Shown here one piece after another: positions 8,832-18,450 of a stretch of DNA of 64,000 nt. The notes under the pieces are model-generated. The model was not told the DNA's origin. It ran no database searches and saw only the letters and a list, made by a program, of their open reading frames with translations. The stretch covers positions 58,643 through 122,642 of the forward strand of contig PGXL01000008.1 of assembly GCA_002839095.1 (NCBI GenBank). Reading direction: 5' to 3'. Within the stretch, counting starts at the first letter, position 1; every line of letters starts with the position of its first letter. This DNA is from Tenericutes bacterium HGW-Tenericutes-2 (lineage in GTDB: Bacteria > Bacillota_I > Bacilli_A > Acholeplasmatales > Acholeplasmataceae). Position numbers and translations under genes: made by a program.

Positions 8832-9979
8832 TATTTGTCAACTCCTTTCACTTTACGGTTTTTCCACCAAGCGGATATTTGTTCTCCGTAAACCTTTAGG
8901 ATTGCCTGAAGGGCTACTGAAATTGCAGTTACATAAATAATAACTGCGATAATCATATCGATAATTTGTGGCACGAAGCTATAAAGCTGCATGTAATATC
9001 CACCCATACGAATATTGGCTAAAAATAACCCTGCAAATAGCGCACCAATAGGCTCACCTAAGCCAAGTAGTGATACAGAGATACCATCAAAACCTTGTGG
9101 GAATATTTCAAAGCTAGTTCCAATATTTTTACCAACAACGAGTAAAGCTACTGCACCAGCCATACCAGCAAACATCCCTGATATTGTCATTGCAGTAATG
9201 ATATTTGCTTTTGTATTCATCCCTGCATATTTCGAACCTGCTACAGAAAATCCAGAAGCTCTTAGTTGAAAGCCTAGCGTTGTCTTATGAATGACATAGT
9301 GTGTTGCGATAACGATAAGCACAACCAAAATGATACCAATGTTTGCAGTTGAACCTGGGAAAATAGACGTAAGCATAGGCAGCTGTGCAGAACGCATAAT
9401 ATTTAATGATCTTGAATAATTGACATTAAAGACATTATTTCTAATGAGTAAAATAATAATATGACCTGCAATATAATTCATCATAATCGATGAAACAACC
9501 TCATTCACATTCGATAATGCCTTCAGTAATCCAGGAATCAATCCCCAGATTGCTCCTGCAAGCATCCCTAATAGTAAAGCTACAATCCAGTGAAATCCAC
9601 CAAGGAATCCCCATTTAACACCGACATGGATTGCAACATATGCTCCAATCATCATTTGCCCAGAGGCACCGATGTTAAATAATCCTGTTTTAAATGCGAA
9701 TGCTACAGCTAAACCGGTAAGAATAATTGGTGCAGCCATATATAGTGTGTCACCAATACCCTTGATTCCGCCATTAAAGCCACCAAGTAAAAGTGTGATT
9801 AATGCAGGGAATGCATCTCTTGCATCAAATATAAGCATAATGATTAAACCGATGAACAAACCAATTCCAATCGCGATTAAACTTGGCTTAGCAGTATTAT
9901 ATGCAGAACGAAGACTCTTTAAAATGACTTTTAATATCTTATGCATCACGACTGAAAACTTTGATTTTTTATTTTCCAT
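8831..9979 (-). CDS. BMP-type nucleoside ABC transporter permease (NupP/YufP-like)
   Basis: About 382 residues from MENKKSKF. A longer reading from 10000 is possible, but GAGGTG sits 6 nt before ATG 9979, so I use that start. A cytoplasmic N-terminus of about 30 residues is followed by about nine hydrophobic segments. Family marks are FKTGLFNIGASGQMMIGAY and LRASGFSVAGSKYAGMN, equivalent to the coupling loop of the partner permease. It overlaps the 3' end of the ATPase gene by 11 nt, which indicates translational coupling. Confidence 0.9.
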   Translation of the reverse strand: MENKKSKFSVVMHKILKVILKSLRSAYNTAKPSLIAIGIGLFIGLIIMLIFDARDAFPALITLLLGGFNGGIKGIGDTLYMAAPIILTGLAVAFAFKTGLFNIGASGQMMIGAYVAIHVGVKWGFLGGFHWIVALLLGMLAGAIWGLIPGLLKALSNVNEVVSSIMMNYIAGHIIILLIRNNVFNVNYSRSLNIMRSAQLPMLTSIFPGSTANIGIILVVLIVIATHYVIHKTTLGFQLRASGFSVAGSKYAGMNTKANIITAMTISGMFAGMAGAVALLVVGKNIGTSFEIFPQGFDGISVSLLGLGEPIGALFAGLFLANIRMGGYYMQLYSFVPQIIDMIIAVIIYVTAISVALQAILKVYGEQISAWWKNRKVKGVDK

Positions 9980-11507
9980 GAGCTTCACCTCGCTTTGCAC
10001 CAGACATGTAAAGACCTAAATCATTTATTGTTGTTTTCTTAGGATCAAGCTCACCAACGATTTCACCCTCATACATGACAAGGATTCGATCAGATAAATT
10101 CATAATTTCTTCAATTTCAAGAGAAACTAATAAAACAGCTTTTCCATTTTCTCTTTCAGCTAAAAGCTGTGAATGAATATATTCGATAGCTCCAACATCA
10201 AGACCACGTGTTGGTTGTACAGCAATCAGTAAATCATGATCACGATCAATTTCGCGGCCTAAAATAGCTTTTTGCTGGTTACCACCACTCATGCTTCTTA
10301 CGATTGTCTTCGCACCTCGTTCACTACGGATATCAAAGCGTTTGATGAGTTCACTTGCATGATCATCAATCACGTCAAATCTTAAGAAACCATTTTTTTG
10401 ATATTCAGGTAAATAGTAGTTTTGAAGAATTAAATTACTTTGTAGGTCAAAATCCATGACAACGCCATGCTTTTGTCTATCTTCAGGAATGTGTGACATT
10501 CCCTTCGCATATTTTTTACGAATTGAAATTTTAGTAATATCATCACTTTTTAGAATCACTTGACCACTTTTTGGAGTAGATAGTCCAGTAATTGCTTGAA
10601 TAAGCTCTGTTTGTCCGTTTCCATCAATACCAGCAATTCCTAAAATTTCATTTCGGTGCACATCAAAGCTTACCCGATCGACTGAAGGCTTTAAATGTCT
10701 TCCTGGAACGACTAAATCTTTGACAGAGAAAATAACCTCTCCTCTTTCCAATTCCTTTTTGTCAACTGTAAATGATACTTCACGTCCGACCATTAACTCA
10801 GCAAGCTCTTCAATCGAAGTTTTAGGTACATCAACAGTGCCTACCATCTTACCACGTCTTAAAACAGTGCATTTATCTGCAACTGCCTTAATTTCATTAA
10901 GTTTATGTGTAATTATAATGATGGTTTTACCTTCTTTAGCAAAACCCTTCATGATATTCATTAGCTCACGTATTTCCTGTGGAGTCAAAACAGCAGTTGG
11001 TTCATCAAAGATTAATATATTCGCATCTCTATATAGCATCTTTAAGATTTCAACTCTTTGTTGCTGACCTACAGTGATATCCTTAATTAAAGCATCAAGT
11101 TCTACTTTTAAATGATACTTACTAATTAAGTTCGATAGCTTTTCAACAGCTTTTTCATACTGAATGATACCATTTTTAGTATCTTCAGCTCCTAAGATAA
11201 TATTATCTAATACAGAAAAAGTTTCAACCAGCTTAAAATGTTGATGGACCATCCCAATACCTAAATGATTTGCATCATTTGGGTTATTGATCTCTACCTT
11301 TTGTCCATCAATTAAAATATCTCCCTCTTCAGCCTTATAAAGACCGAAAAGAATCGACATTAATGTCGATTTACCCGCACCATTCTCACCTAAAAGTGCA
11401 TGGATTTCTCCAGGTTTTACCTTCAGTGTTACCGAATCATTTGCAACGAGTGTACCAAATACTTTTGTGATGTTATTCATTTCAACTTTGTAGCTCAAAT
11501 TGTTCAC
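9969..11507 (-). CDS. ABC transporter ATP-binding protein with two ABC domains (NupO-like)
   Basis: 512-residue ATPase of the sugar/nucleoside import class. The first ABC domain has Walker A GENGAGKST (40-48), signature VGQQQRVEILK and Walker B ILIFDEPTAVLT. The second domain has a degenerate Walker A, GIDGNGQTEL, signature MSGGNQQKAILGRE and Walker B LLIAVQPTRGLDVGA. A good site in one half and a degenerate one in the other is usual for RbsA/NupO-type proteins. It follows the BMP lipoprotein gene after 73 nt that contain a stable hairpin. Confidence 0.95.
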   Translation of the reverse strand: MNNLSYKVEMNNITKVFGTLVANDSVTLKVKPGEIHALLGENGAGKSTLMSILFGLYKAEEGDILIDGQKVEINNPNDANHLGIGMVHQHFKLVETFSVLDNIILGAEDTKNGIIQYEKAVEKLSNLISKYHLKVELDALIKDITVGQQQRVEILKMLYRDANILIFDEPTAVLTPQEIRELMNIMKGFAKEGKTIIIITHKLNEIKAVADKCTVLRRGKMVGTVDVPKTSIEELAELMVGREVSFTVDKKELERGEVIFSVKDLVVPGRHLKPSVDRVSFDVHRNEILGIAGIDGNGQTELIQAITGLSTPKSGQVILKSDDITKISIRKKYAKGMSHIPEDRQKHGVVMDFDLQSNLILQNYYLPEYQKNGFLRFDVIDDHASELIKRFDIRSERGAKTIVRSMSGGNQQKAILGREIDRDHDLLIAVQPTRGLDVGAIEYIHSQLLAERENGKAVLLVSLEIEEIMNLSDRILVMYEGEIVGELDPKKTTINDLGLYMSGAKRGEAHGK

Positions 11508-11527
11508 TCCTTTAAATACTATAAATA

Positions 11528-11551
11528 AGGGGAAAGTGTTTGCTTTCCCCT
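11528..11551 (-). terminator. intergenic hairpin between binding-protein and ATPase genes
   Basis: Stem AGGGGAAAG/CTTTCCCCT with a 6-nt loop. The minus strand continues TTATTTATAG, not a clean U run, so it is either a leaky terminator or a 3' stabiliser for the abundant binding-protein mRNA. Confidence 0.65.
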
Positions 11552-11580
11552 AAAGTTACAGTCATCGAAATCTTAGATTG

Positions 11581-12723
11581 TTAAGCAGCAGGTGTTGGGC
11601 TAATGACTTCTAATAATGCAGCAAAGTCACCAGTTGGAAATAAACCTGTTAAGAATGTGTTTAATGTAGCTCTGTCAGTTGGAACAACGACAGTACCATT
11701 GTCTAACTTCGTAACGATTGTATTATATTGAGCAGTAGTGAATGTTGTAAATCTCCATGAAGCTGTTTCTGTTGGAAGACCAACTGCATCTTCAGAAACA
11801 CCTAATGTAATACTCTTACCACCATCAAAATCGTCAGCATAGAAATCTTCTAGAGCAGCTTGAACTGAAACGCCTAAGCCCTTCATTGCTGAAGTTAATA
11901 CTCTTGGAGATAGGTTTGATTGGTCAACGTCTACACCAACAACCCATTTGCCAGTAGTTTCTTGTGCAGCAGCCATTACTGAGTTACCAGCGCCACCTGC
12001 AGCAGCATGAATAGCTTGAGTACCAGCTGAATACCAAGCAGCAGCTGTAGTCTTTGTTGAATCACTTGGAGCAAATGAATTTAAATATAAATAACGATTT
12101 GCAGCAAATGAGAATGTTGAATTTGCATTTAATTCTTTAGCAGCGTAGTAAGCACCAGCAACATAACCGATACCAAAACGTACAACTGCAGGTACTGCCA
12201 TACCACCCATAAATCCTAGGCTAGTTAATCCTTCTCTAACACTTGCATAACCAGCTAAGAAACCTGATTGTTCTTCTTGGAAGAAGATTGATAATGTGTT
12301 GCTAGCGATTGCGAAATCTGGAGCAGCACCATCATAAGTACCCATTGTACCCCAGTCATTTACGTTATGTGGAGCGCCATCAATGATTACGAACTTAACA
12401 TCAGGGAACATTGTTTGTGCTTTATGAACACTGTTTTCAAATAAGAAGCCAGGAGTTACAACAATCTTAGCTCCACCTTGAACAGCTAATTCAATAGCAG
12501 CGACATATGCATTAAAACTAATTTCTGTTGGCTTATAATACTTGATTGTCTTGTTGTTTTCTTGTGCATATTCTTCGATACCTTCCCAGGTACCTTGGTT
12601 AAATGAACGGTCATCGATGTCACCTGAGTCAGTGATCATAGCGATTTCATATGTTCTAGCACCGCATGAAGCTAAAGCTACAACAGCGACTAGTAAAACA
12701 AATACTAATAAAATTTTCTTCAT
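11581..12723 (-). CDS. BMP-family nucleoside-binding lipoprotein
   Basis: 380 residues. Signal peptide MKKILLVFVLLVAVVALASC with lipobox ALASC, so the mature protein is a membrane-anchored lipoprotein outside the cell. The BMP/PnrA domain is marked by ITDSGDIDDRSFNQGTWEGI, VTPGFLFEN and VGVDVDQSN. In this family the Asp and Asn residues of the first motif contact purine nucleosides. The order binding protein, ATPase, permease, permease matches nupNOPQ of Bacillus subtilis, a guanosine importer, so purine nucleosides are the likely substrate; the exact ligand is inferred. Together with guaBA it suggests purine salvage. Confidence 0.92.
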   Translation of the reverse strand: MKKILLVFVLLVAVVALASCGARTYEIAMITDSGDIDDRSFNQGTWEGIEEYAQENNKTIKYYKPTEISFNAYVAAIELAVQGGAKIVVTPGFLFENSVHKAQTMFPDVKFVIIDGAPHNVNDWGTMGTYDGAAPDFAIASNTLSIFFQEEQSGFLAGYASVREGLTSLGFMGGMAVPAVVRFGIGYVAGAYYAAKELNANSTFSFAANRYLYLNSFAPSDSTKTTAAAWYSAGTQAIHAAAGGAGNSVMAAAQETTGKWVVGVDVDQSNLSPRVLTSAMKGLGVSVQAALEDFYADDFDGGKSITLGVSEDAVGLPTETASWRFTTFTTAQYNTIVTKLDNGTVVVPTDRATLNTFLTGLFPTGDFAALLEVISPTPAA

Positions 12724-12779
12724 TTCTTTTTTTCTCCTTTTTTTTGAGTATGTAAAGGCTTTCTTTACCTATCATAAAT

Positions 12780-12808
12780 AGTTTACTCACATTTTACATA
12801 TTTTGCAA
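12780..12808 (-). promoter_or_regulatory. promoter of the nucleoside importer operon
   Basis: -35 TTGCAA (12803-12808), 17-nt spacer, -10 TAAACT (12780-12785). The short leader contains a small hairpin GTAAAG-aaagc-CTTTAC. I see no purine riboswitch. Confidence 0.65.
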
Positions 12809-12893
12809 GTATTAAATATTAATATTTACGATTTTAGAGTATATTAAATTACTTTGAATTTGAAACTATTTTGAATGAGTTTAATGAGTTAGA

Positions 12894-12925
12894 AAAAGAA
12901 AACTCCAACTTTTTCAAGTTAGAGT
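12894..12925 (-). terminator. terminator of the DUF697-like gene
   Basis: Imperfect stem ACTCTAACTT/AAGTTGGAGT (minus strand) with loop gaaa, then TTCTTTTTC. Confidence 0.75.
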
Positions 12926-12932
12926 CTATTCA

Positions 12933-13892
12933 TTATTTATCCTCAACGGATTCTTCTTTTGTGTCTTCTTCTTTAGATTGAGGTTTTTTAAATAAATTAG
13001 CTATTTTTCTTGGAAGAATCATAAATGCTTCAGCAATAACAGATGGTAGCATACCTGCTGCTTCTAATAAAGCGCCATGACGAATCTTTTCCTTTGTAAT
13101 CTCATTGGAATCAGAGAATAAAAATTTACGTGTAACAATACCAATTCTTAAGGTAAGTAGGGCATTCGATACACCTTGAGTCACAGACGATAGCATCGGT
13201 CTAATGAAAGGAATATCTGATAAAGTATTTAATGTAGATGTTGGTAGAACCTCATTAATATCCATATTTTCTAAGCCTTCAGCAATTAAAGCAGTTGTAA
13301 ATACATTGACTGTTAGTTTTGCTAGATTCTTATACGATGGACGAAAGCCACACATAACGACTAATTCTTTAATCATTTTTAGGTTGACTACAACTACAGT
13401 GAAGAAATCGAGTCGTCCATTTTGTGAGATTGCTGTTGAAATCATTACTGTTTTCGCATTTCTCTTAATGACCTGATTCATTTGTTTTCTTATATGATGT
13501 GAAAACACATGATTTAATGCAAGCTTTAAATCCTCTGAATTTGAATTCAAGGCATCCTTTAATCTGACTTGTTCTCCTTCAGGAAGATCAGGATTCGTCA
13601 ATAGTCTTTTAGCAACCTTTCTATAAACCATCGCATTTTTTCTAGATGGTTCATCTAGCGTCGTTTCAACAGAAAATGAAGGTGAAAAGATAATGATATG
13701 AACTGGTCTAATAATTAAGAAATAGACAAGTAAAAATGATAAACCGTAAAAACCATATTCAACATAAGGGTGAATTCCTCTTAATCTTTCACCAACATCT
13801 AAAACACTACTTAATAATATTAAAATAAATAGTAAGATAAAACCTAGTGAAATGGCATACCAAAAGTATTTAGTTGAGTCTTTTTTCTGCAT
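12933..13892 (-). CDS. DUF697-like (YcjF-type) membrane protein
   Basis: 319 residues. Two membrane helices at about 10-30 and 47-65 precede a soluble region. A second hydrophobic part (about 145-230), with ISTAISQNGRLDFFTVVVVNLKMIKELV and the following helices, resembles DUF697, a domain often linked to GTPases. The tail is acidic and lysine-rich (EEDTKEESVEDK). No GTPase motif is present. The function is not known. AAAGGATG precedes the ATG and a TATAAT box lies in the divergent intergenic region. It is divergent from the CPBP protease gene. The family assignment is moderate. Confidence 0.65.
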   Translation of the reverse strand: MQKKDSTKYFWYAISLGFILLFILILLSSVLDVGERLRGIHPYVEYGFYGLSFLLVYFLIIRPVHIIIFSPSFSVETTLDEPSRKNAMVYRKVAKRLLTNPDLPEGEQVRLKDALNSNSEDLKLALNHVFSHHIRKQMNQVIKRNAKTVMISTAISQNGRLDFFTVVVVNLKMIKELVVMCGFRPSYKNLAKLTVNVFTTALIAEGLENMDINEVLPTSTLNTLSDIPFIRPMLSSVTQGVSNALLTLRIGIVTRKFLFSDSNEITKEKIRHGALLEAAGMLPSVIAEAFMILPRKIANLFKKPQSKEEDTKEESVEDK

Positions 13893-14047
13893 ATAAGTTC
13901 ACATCCTTTATACTTATGATTATAGCATAATAGATTTATTATCCGTTAGAAAAGATTTATTTGGATTTAATTCATTATTTTATAGGCAACAAATGGTATA
14001 CGTTTGCTATAATAAAGATATTCTATACACAATCGAGGGGAAATAAA

Positions 14048-14899
14048 ATGAAAAGCTATTTGAGAATGATTGGATTATTTGTTTTACTTGTTGCAATTCA
14101 TCAGGGACTTGCATTTCTTTACTTAGTACCGATTGCAACATATTACACATTGCTGGGTATTGAAGGTGAAGCACTTGAGCAATTACTTTATGCTCAAGGT
14201 GTAAATGCAACCATCTTTTCAGGACTTGGTTCACTCTTAGTTTATTTGATTATTTTTAATTCTAGAAAAGAAAACTTATTTGTACGCTCTAGATTTCATA
14301 AGATTTCTTTAAAGCAGGCTCTTTGGTCAGCAGCAATCGGGGTTTCATTTGTCTTCTTAAGTCTTTTAATTGTTCATGTGATGTCTATCATGTTTCCGAC
14401 ACAATATGCGAACTATTTAGAAATGATGAATGTATTAGTCGATGCACCATTTATTGTCATTATTTTAGCAGTTGTTATTGTTGCACCTCTATTTGAAGAG
14501 ATTATGTTTAGAGGAATTGTCTTTGACTCCTTAAGTAAAAGAATGAATGTTTATATTTCAATCATTATTGCTGGCTTATTCTTTGGAATCTATCATATGA
14601 ATATCTTTCAAGGAACCTATGCGACTTTAATTGGAATTGTCATGGGGTTTAGCTTGGTATGGACGAAATCGATATGGGCACCAATGATTATTCATTTCGT
14701 TAATAATTTAGTGAGTGTTCTTCTCTCCTATTCAGCAATTGGTGCTTGGCTAGATACTGAAGGAGCACTTCCAATTATACTTTCAATCCTAATCGCGATT
14801 ACGATTCTACCATTTTCAATCTATAAGCTTTATCAAACCTATGAAAAGCCAGTACCTGAAGAACCACAAATCGAATTAGAACTAGACGCTATAGTCTAG
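14048..14899 (+). CDS. CPBP-family intramembrane metalloprotease
   Basis: About 283 residues with roughly eight hydrophobic segments. The Abi/CPBP core is clear: motif 1 EEIMFRGIVFD (EExxxR), motif 2 FGIYHMN with the metal-type His, and motif 3 IIHFVNN. In bacteria these proteases process prenylated or small peptides and are often tied to bacteriocin immunity, but no bacteriocin gene is nearby. The reading frame is open 29 codons further upstream, but GAGGGGA just before ATG 14048 fixes the start. TATAAT at 14008-14013 is the likely -10. It overlaps radC tail-to-tail by 11 nt. Confidence 0.9.
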   Translation: MKSYLRMIGLFVLLVAIHQGLAFLYLVPIATYYTLLGIEGEALEQLLYAQGVNATIFSGLGSLLVYLIIFNSRKENLFVRSRFHKISLKQALWSAAIGVSFVFLSLLIVHVMSIMFPTQYANYLEMMNVLVDAPFIVIILAVVIVAPLFEEIMFRGIVFDSLSKRMNVYISIIIAGLFFGIYHMNIFQGTYATLIGIVMGFSLVWTKSIWAPMIIHFVNNLVSVLLSYSAIGAWLDTEGALPIILSILIAITILPFSIYKLYQTYEKPVPEEPQIELELDAIV

Positions 14900-14908
14900 T
14901 TTTTTTTT
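14881..14908 (+). terminator. Rho-independent terminator of the CPBP gene
   Basis: Stem ACTAGAC-gctata-GTCTAGT followed by an uninterrupted run of T. The stem contains the gene's own TAG stop and lies over the 3' end of radC. Confidence 0.9.
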
Positions 14909-15572
14909 GCTCTTTAATACTGTAATATTCGTTTTTACCAATCACGATATGATCAATAAAGTTTATACCCATATAGAGGCTACCCTCCATCAATTGATAG
15001 GTAGCCTCTTTATCTGAATTGCTCGGTGTAGAATCTCCTGTAGGATGATTATGAACAAATATAACTGCTGCAGCAGATAATTTAATTGCAGATTTAAAGA
15101 TTTCTCTCGGATGGATTAGAGTTTGATTAATCGTTCCAATAAAAATCGTTTCTTTTTTTAAGAGTTCACTTTTTATATTTAAATATAAACAAATAAAGTG
15201 CTCCTGCATTAAATGAGATAGTTCATTTGCTAAAAGGTGATAGACATCAATTGTCGATGTAATCACCTTTTTTCTTTCATTCTGAAAGGATGATAATCTT
15301 TTCCCTAATTCGATTGCTGCGATGATTGTACATGCCTTCGCTTCCTTAATTCCCTTCACTGTTAAAAGCTCTTCAACAGTTATTCTTTTTAAATCCTCTA
15401 GTGACTCTAGGTGATACAAAACATTTTTAGATAGCTCAAGCACTGAAAAATCATGCATTCCTGTTCTAAGCAAAATAGCTAAAAGCTCTTCATTGGATAA
15501 TGAGCCTACACCATATTCGATTAACCTTTCTCTTGGTCTTTCATTCTTTGGCATTTCCTTAACTAAATACAT
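14889..15572 (-). CDS. radC: RadC-family JAB/MPN-domain protein
   Basis: About 227 residues: an N-terminal helix-hairpin-helix region (about 15-75, with YGVGSLSNEELLAILLRTG and VKGIKEAKACTI) followed by a JAB-type metalloprotease-like domain with the metal motif HNHPTGDSTPSNSD. The historic DNA repair role of RadC is doubtful and its true function is unknown. A GTG start 9 nt upstream is possible, but AGAGGTG is placed 6 nt before ATG 15572. That ribosome binding site is part of the terminator hairpin of the upstream gene guaA. Confidence 0.93.
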   Translation of the reverse strand: MYLVKEMPKNERPRERLIEYGVGSLSNEELLAILLRTGMHDFSVLELSKNVLYHLESLEDLKRITVEELLTVKGIKEAKACTIIAAIELGKRLSSFQNERKKVITSTIDVYHLLANELSHLMQEHFICLYLNIKSELLKKETIFIGTINQTLIHPREIFKSAIKLSAAAVIFVHNHPTGDSTPSNSDKEATYQLMEGSLYMGINFIDHIVIGKNEYYSIKEQKKTRL

Positions 15573-15608
15573 AAAAAACACCTCTCTATCTTATGATAGA
15601 AAAGGTGT
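15573..15608 (-). terminator. guaA terminator overlapping the radC ribosome binding site
   Basis: Minus strand stem ACACCT-tt-TCTATC / GATAGA-g-AGGTGT with loop ataa, then six T directly before the radC ATG. The downstream arm contains AGAGGTG, the radC ribosome binding site. Confidence 0.85.
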
Positions 15609-15626
15609 CTTGATTTTACTTTAATA

Positions 15627-17153
15627 TTATTCCCATTCAATTGTTCCAGGGGGCTTAGATGTAATATCATAAACCACTCGATTGATTCCCTTGACCTCAT
15701 TGGTCATTCGATTCGATATTTTTTGAAGAATCGAATAAGGTATTTGTGCGAAATCAGCAGTCATGCCATCAATGGATGTGACAGCACGTATGACAAGCAC
15801 GTAGTCATAGGTTCTTGCATCACCCATGACACCTACAGTCTTTAATGGTGTAAGGACTGTAAAGTATTGCCATATCGATTGATCAAGGTCGTTAAGCTTA
15901 ATTTCTTCTCTTAGAATTAAATCAGAGTCTTGAACTATTCTTATCTTTTCTAGAGTTATTTCACCAAGAATTCTTATCGATAATCCAGGACCTGGAAAGG
16001 GTTGACGGTTAACTATCGATTTAGGTAGCCCTAATTGAAGCCCTAAAGCTCGAACTTCATCCTTAAAAAGCGTATTTAATGGCTCTATTAAGGTCAAATT
16101 CATATCCTTAGGAAGTCCTCCAACATTATGGTGACTCTTAATTGTCTTCGCAGTTTTCGTGCCAGATTCGATAACATCTGTATATAGCGTACCTTGAGCT
16201 AGAAACTTAGCATCCTTAAAGTTTTTGATTTCATCCTCGAATACTCTAATGAATTCAGTGCCGATAATTTTTCTTTTTTCTTCAGGATCTGATATGCCTT
16301 GAAGCTTAGATAGAAAGCGGTCTTTTGCATCTATAGTAATTAAATTGGTTTCAAAATCTCTTTTAAAGGTCTTTTCTACCTCTTCACGTTCATATTTTCT
16401 AAGTAAACCGTGATCAACAAAGATTGGAGTAAATTGATCCTTTAGGATATGATTTAAAAGTGCAGTAACTACACTGGAATCAACACCTCCTGATAGTGCA
16501 CAGATCACATGACCATCACCAACTAAGGCTTTAATTTCACGTTCTTTTTCTTCAATGAATTTTGGTATTGACCAGTTTTTCTCCATCTTGCAAATATGCT
16601 CAACAAAATTACTTAAGATATCATTACCAAACTCGGTATTTCTCACCTCTGGGTGATACTGTATCCCATAAATAGGCTTTGTTTCATGCATCATCATCGC
16701 AATCTCTGTTGTCTTTGATGATCCAAGATTAATAAAGTGTAGGGGTAGCTTCGTAACCATATCTCCATGACTCATCCAAGTATTGAAACGATTAGGTAGG
16801 TGATGTGTTAATAAATTATCCTTTGTTATCTTTAATTCTGTTAACCCATATTCTCTTAAATCATGACCTTCAACCACTCCACCTAAGGTATGAGCAAGTA
16901 GCTGCATCCCATAGCATATACCAAGAATTGGTAAATCTAAACTAAGTATTCTTAAATCTAGCTTTGGAGCATCCAAATCATAAACAGAATTAGGTCCACC
17001 AGATAAAATAAAGCCAAGAATACCCTCTATATCATGATCAAAGAGCTCTTCAGGATGAATGAGCACTGCATATCTTCCAAGGTCTCTAATTCTTCTAACG
17101 ATTAATTGATTGTATTGTGAGCCATAATCTAGGACAACGATTCGTTTATTCAT
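15627..17153 (-). CDS. guaA: GMP synthase (glutamine-hydrolysing)
   Basis: Converts XMP to GMP with ATP and glutamine. About 508 residues from [16 protein letters not shown]. The class I glutaminase domain (1-190) has the nucleophile Cys80 in GICYGMQLL and His/Glu in [10 protein letters not shown]. The ATP pyrophosphatase domain follows with the PP-loop SGGVDSSV. The dimerisation domain ends with the typical [10 protein letters not shown]. Frame is open 21 codons upstream, but homology begins at 17153. The start codon overlaps the guaB stop (ATGAATAA), so translation is coupled; no good ribosome binding site is seen. Confidence 0.97.
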   Translation of the reverse strand: MNKRIVVLDYGSQYNQLIVRRIRDLGRYAVLIHPEELFDHDIEGILGFILSGGPNSVYDLDAPKLDLRILSLDLPILGICYGMQLLAHTLGGVVEGHDLREYGLTELKITKDNLLTHHLPNRFNTWMSHGDMVTKLPLHFINLGSSKTTEIAMMMHETKPIYGIQYHPEVRNTEFGNDILSNFVEHICKMEKNWSIPKFIEEKEREIKALVGDGHVICALSGGVDSSVVTALLNHILKDQFTPIFVDHGLLRKYEREEVEKTFKRDFETNLITIDAKDRFLSKLQGISDPEEKRKIIGTEFIRVFEDEIKNFKDAKFLAQGTLYTDVIESGTKTAKTIKSHHNVGGLPKDMNLTLIEPLNTLFKDEVRALGLQLGLPKSIVNRQPFPGPGLSIRILGEITLEKIRIVQDSDLILREEIKLNDLDQSIWQYFTVLTPLKTVGVMGDARTYDYVLVIRAVTSIDGMTADFAQIPYSILQKISNRMTNEVKGINRVVYDITSKPPGTIEWE

Positions 17154-18279
17154 GATAATTCGGTGACTCTTGGATATTATCCACATCGTGTGGATGAGAT
17201 TCCTTAAGTCCAGCATTTGATATTTTTACAAACTGAGCCTTTTCCTTCATTTCAGTAATCGTTTCACAGCCACAATACCCCATACCAGATCTAACTCCAC
17301 CCATCATTTGATAGATGACATCAACAATCGATCCCTTATAGGGAACAGTCGCTTCAATGCCCTCAGGAACAAGCTTTTTAAGTTCCTTAACGCCACCTTG
17401 GAAGTAACGATCAGATGAACCCTTTTTCATCGCGGTTAATGAACCCATCCCAATATAGCTTTTCACCATTTTTCCATCTAATTCATAGACATCTCCTGGA
17501 GTTTCCTTCGTGCCTGCTAGAAGTCCTCCTAGCATGACACAGTCAGCTCCAGCTGCAAGTGCCTTAGGAATATCACCAGATAGCTTAATACCACCATCTG
17601 CGATGACACCAATTTCATATTGTTTACAGACCTGATAGACATCATTAACGGCAGTTAATTGTGGGACACCTACTCCGGATACAACTCTAGTTGTACAAAT
17701 GGAACCTGGACCAACACCGACCTTAATCGCGGATGCTCCAGCGTAAATCAAATCGATCGCAGCCTGCGCTGTGACAACATTTCCACCGATAATATCTAAA
17801 TTCGGGAAAAAGGTATGAATTTGTTTGACAGTTTCGATGACACCCTTAGAGTGACCATGTGCAGAATCGACTGCGATCACATCTACTCCTGCTTCATATA
17901 AAGCATTAACTCTTTCATATGTATCCTTACCGACTCCAACTGCAGCCCCTACTCTGAGTTTTCCATCTAAGTCTACACAAGCATCTAGAAATTCCTTCTC
18001 AATTTCTGCTTGCTTTACTTTTTTGACCATGTCTCTTTGTTCTTCAATGGTTAAGTTCTTGTGGATAATACCCATTCCACCAAGCTTAGCTAGAGTGATT
18101 GCCATTAAATCCTCTGTAACGGTATCCATTGCAGCAGATAAAACAGGAATGTTTAGCTTAATCTTCTTGGTCAAATGTGTAGTAATCTTCACATCGATTG
18201 GAACGACCTTTGAATACGCAGGAACTAACAAAAGATCATCAAAAGTATATGCCTCTTTGGTTACCTTACCATTCATCAT
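17146..18279 (-). CDS. guaB: IMP dehydrogenase lacking the CBS (Bateman) domain
   Basis: Oxidises IMP to XMP with NAD, the first committed step to GMP. It is 377 residues instead of about 485-490. The catalytic barrel is intact: [25 protein letters not shown], the active-site loop GPGSICTTR with Cys195, ADGGI, the flap SSDRYFQG and [11 protein letters not shown]. The usual two CBS repeats are absent: the chain runs from [13 protein letters not shown] at about 86-98 straight into [12 protein letters not shown] functional CBS-less enzyme is known in Borrelia. AAGGGG lies 9 nt before ATG 18279. Forms an operon with guaA. Confidence 0.96.
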   Translation of the reverse strand: MMNGKVTKEAYTFDDLLLVPAYSKVVPIDVKITTHLTKKIKLNIPVLSAAMDTVTEDLMAITLAKLGGMGIIHKNLTIEEQRDMVKKVKQAEIEKEFLDACVDLDGKLRVGAAVGVGKDTYERVNALYEAGVDVIAVDSAHGHSKGVIETVKQIHTFFPNLDIIGGNVVTAQAAIDLIYAGASAIKVGVGPGSICTTRVVSGVGVPQLTAVNDVYQVCKQYEIGVIADGGIKLSGDIPKALAAGADCVMLGGLLAGTKETPGDVYELDGKMVKSYIGMGSLTAMKKGSSDRYFQGGVKELKKLVPEGIEATVPYKGSIVDVIYQMMGGVRSGMGYCGCETITEMKEKAQFVKISNAGLKESHPHDVDNIQESPNYHE

Positions 18280-18313
18280 TTTTCTTTACCCCTTTTACTG
18301 TTTATCATATTTT

Positions 18314-18342
18314 ATCTTATAATTTTGAATATTGAAAGTCAG
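18314..18342 (-). promoter_or_regulatory. candidate promoter of guaBA
   Basis: -35 CTGACT (18337-18342), 17-nt spacer, -10 TAAGAT (18314-18319). Weak match. No purine riboswitch recognised in the leader. Confidence 0.4.
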
Positions 18343-18414
18343 TTTGCAAAAATTTACAATCTTTTTCATTCTTAACTTGAGTATATGTTAAATCTATCTT
18401 CTTGTAAAGGTGAA

Positions 18415-18450
18415 ATAAAGATAAAAGGCTAAATGTAGGTACACTTAGCC
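18415..18450 (-). terminator. terminator of the YwaF-like gene
   Basis: Stem GGCTAAGTGT/ACATTTAGCC with loop acct (one mismatch), then TTTTATCTTT on the minus strand. Overlaps the stop codon. Confidence 0.8.

Noticed and set aside
9672..10019. Plus-strand frame opposite the permease and ATPase genes
   Set aside because: Antisense to conserved transporter genes, proline-rich shadow composition and no ribosome binding site.
12724..12808. Purine riboswitch before the nucleoside importer
   Set aside because: The leader is under 60 nt with only one small hairpin and no aptamer core.
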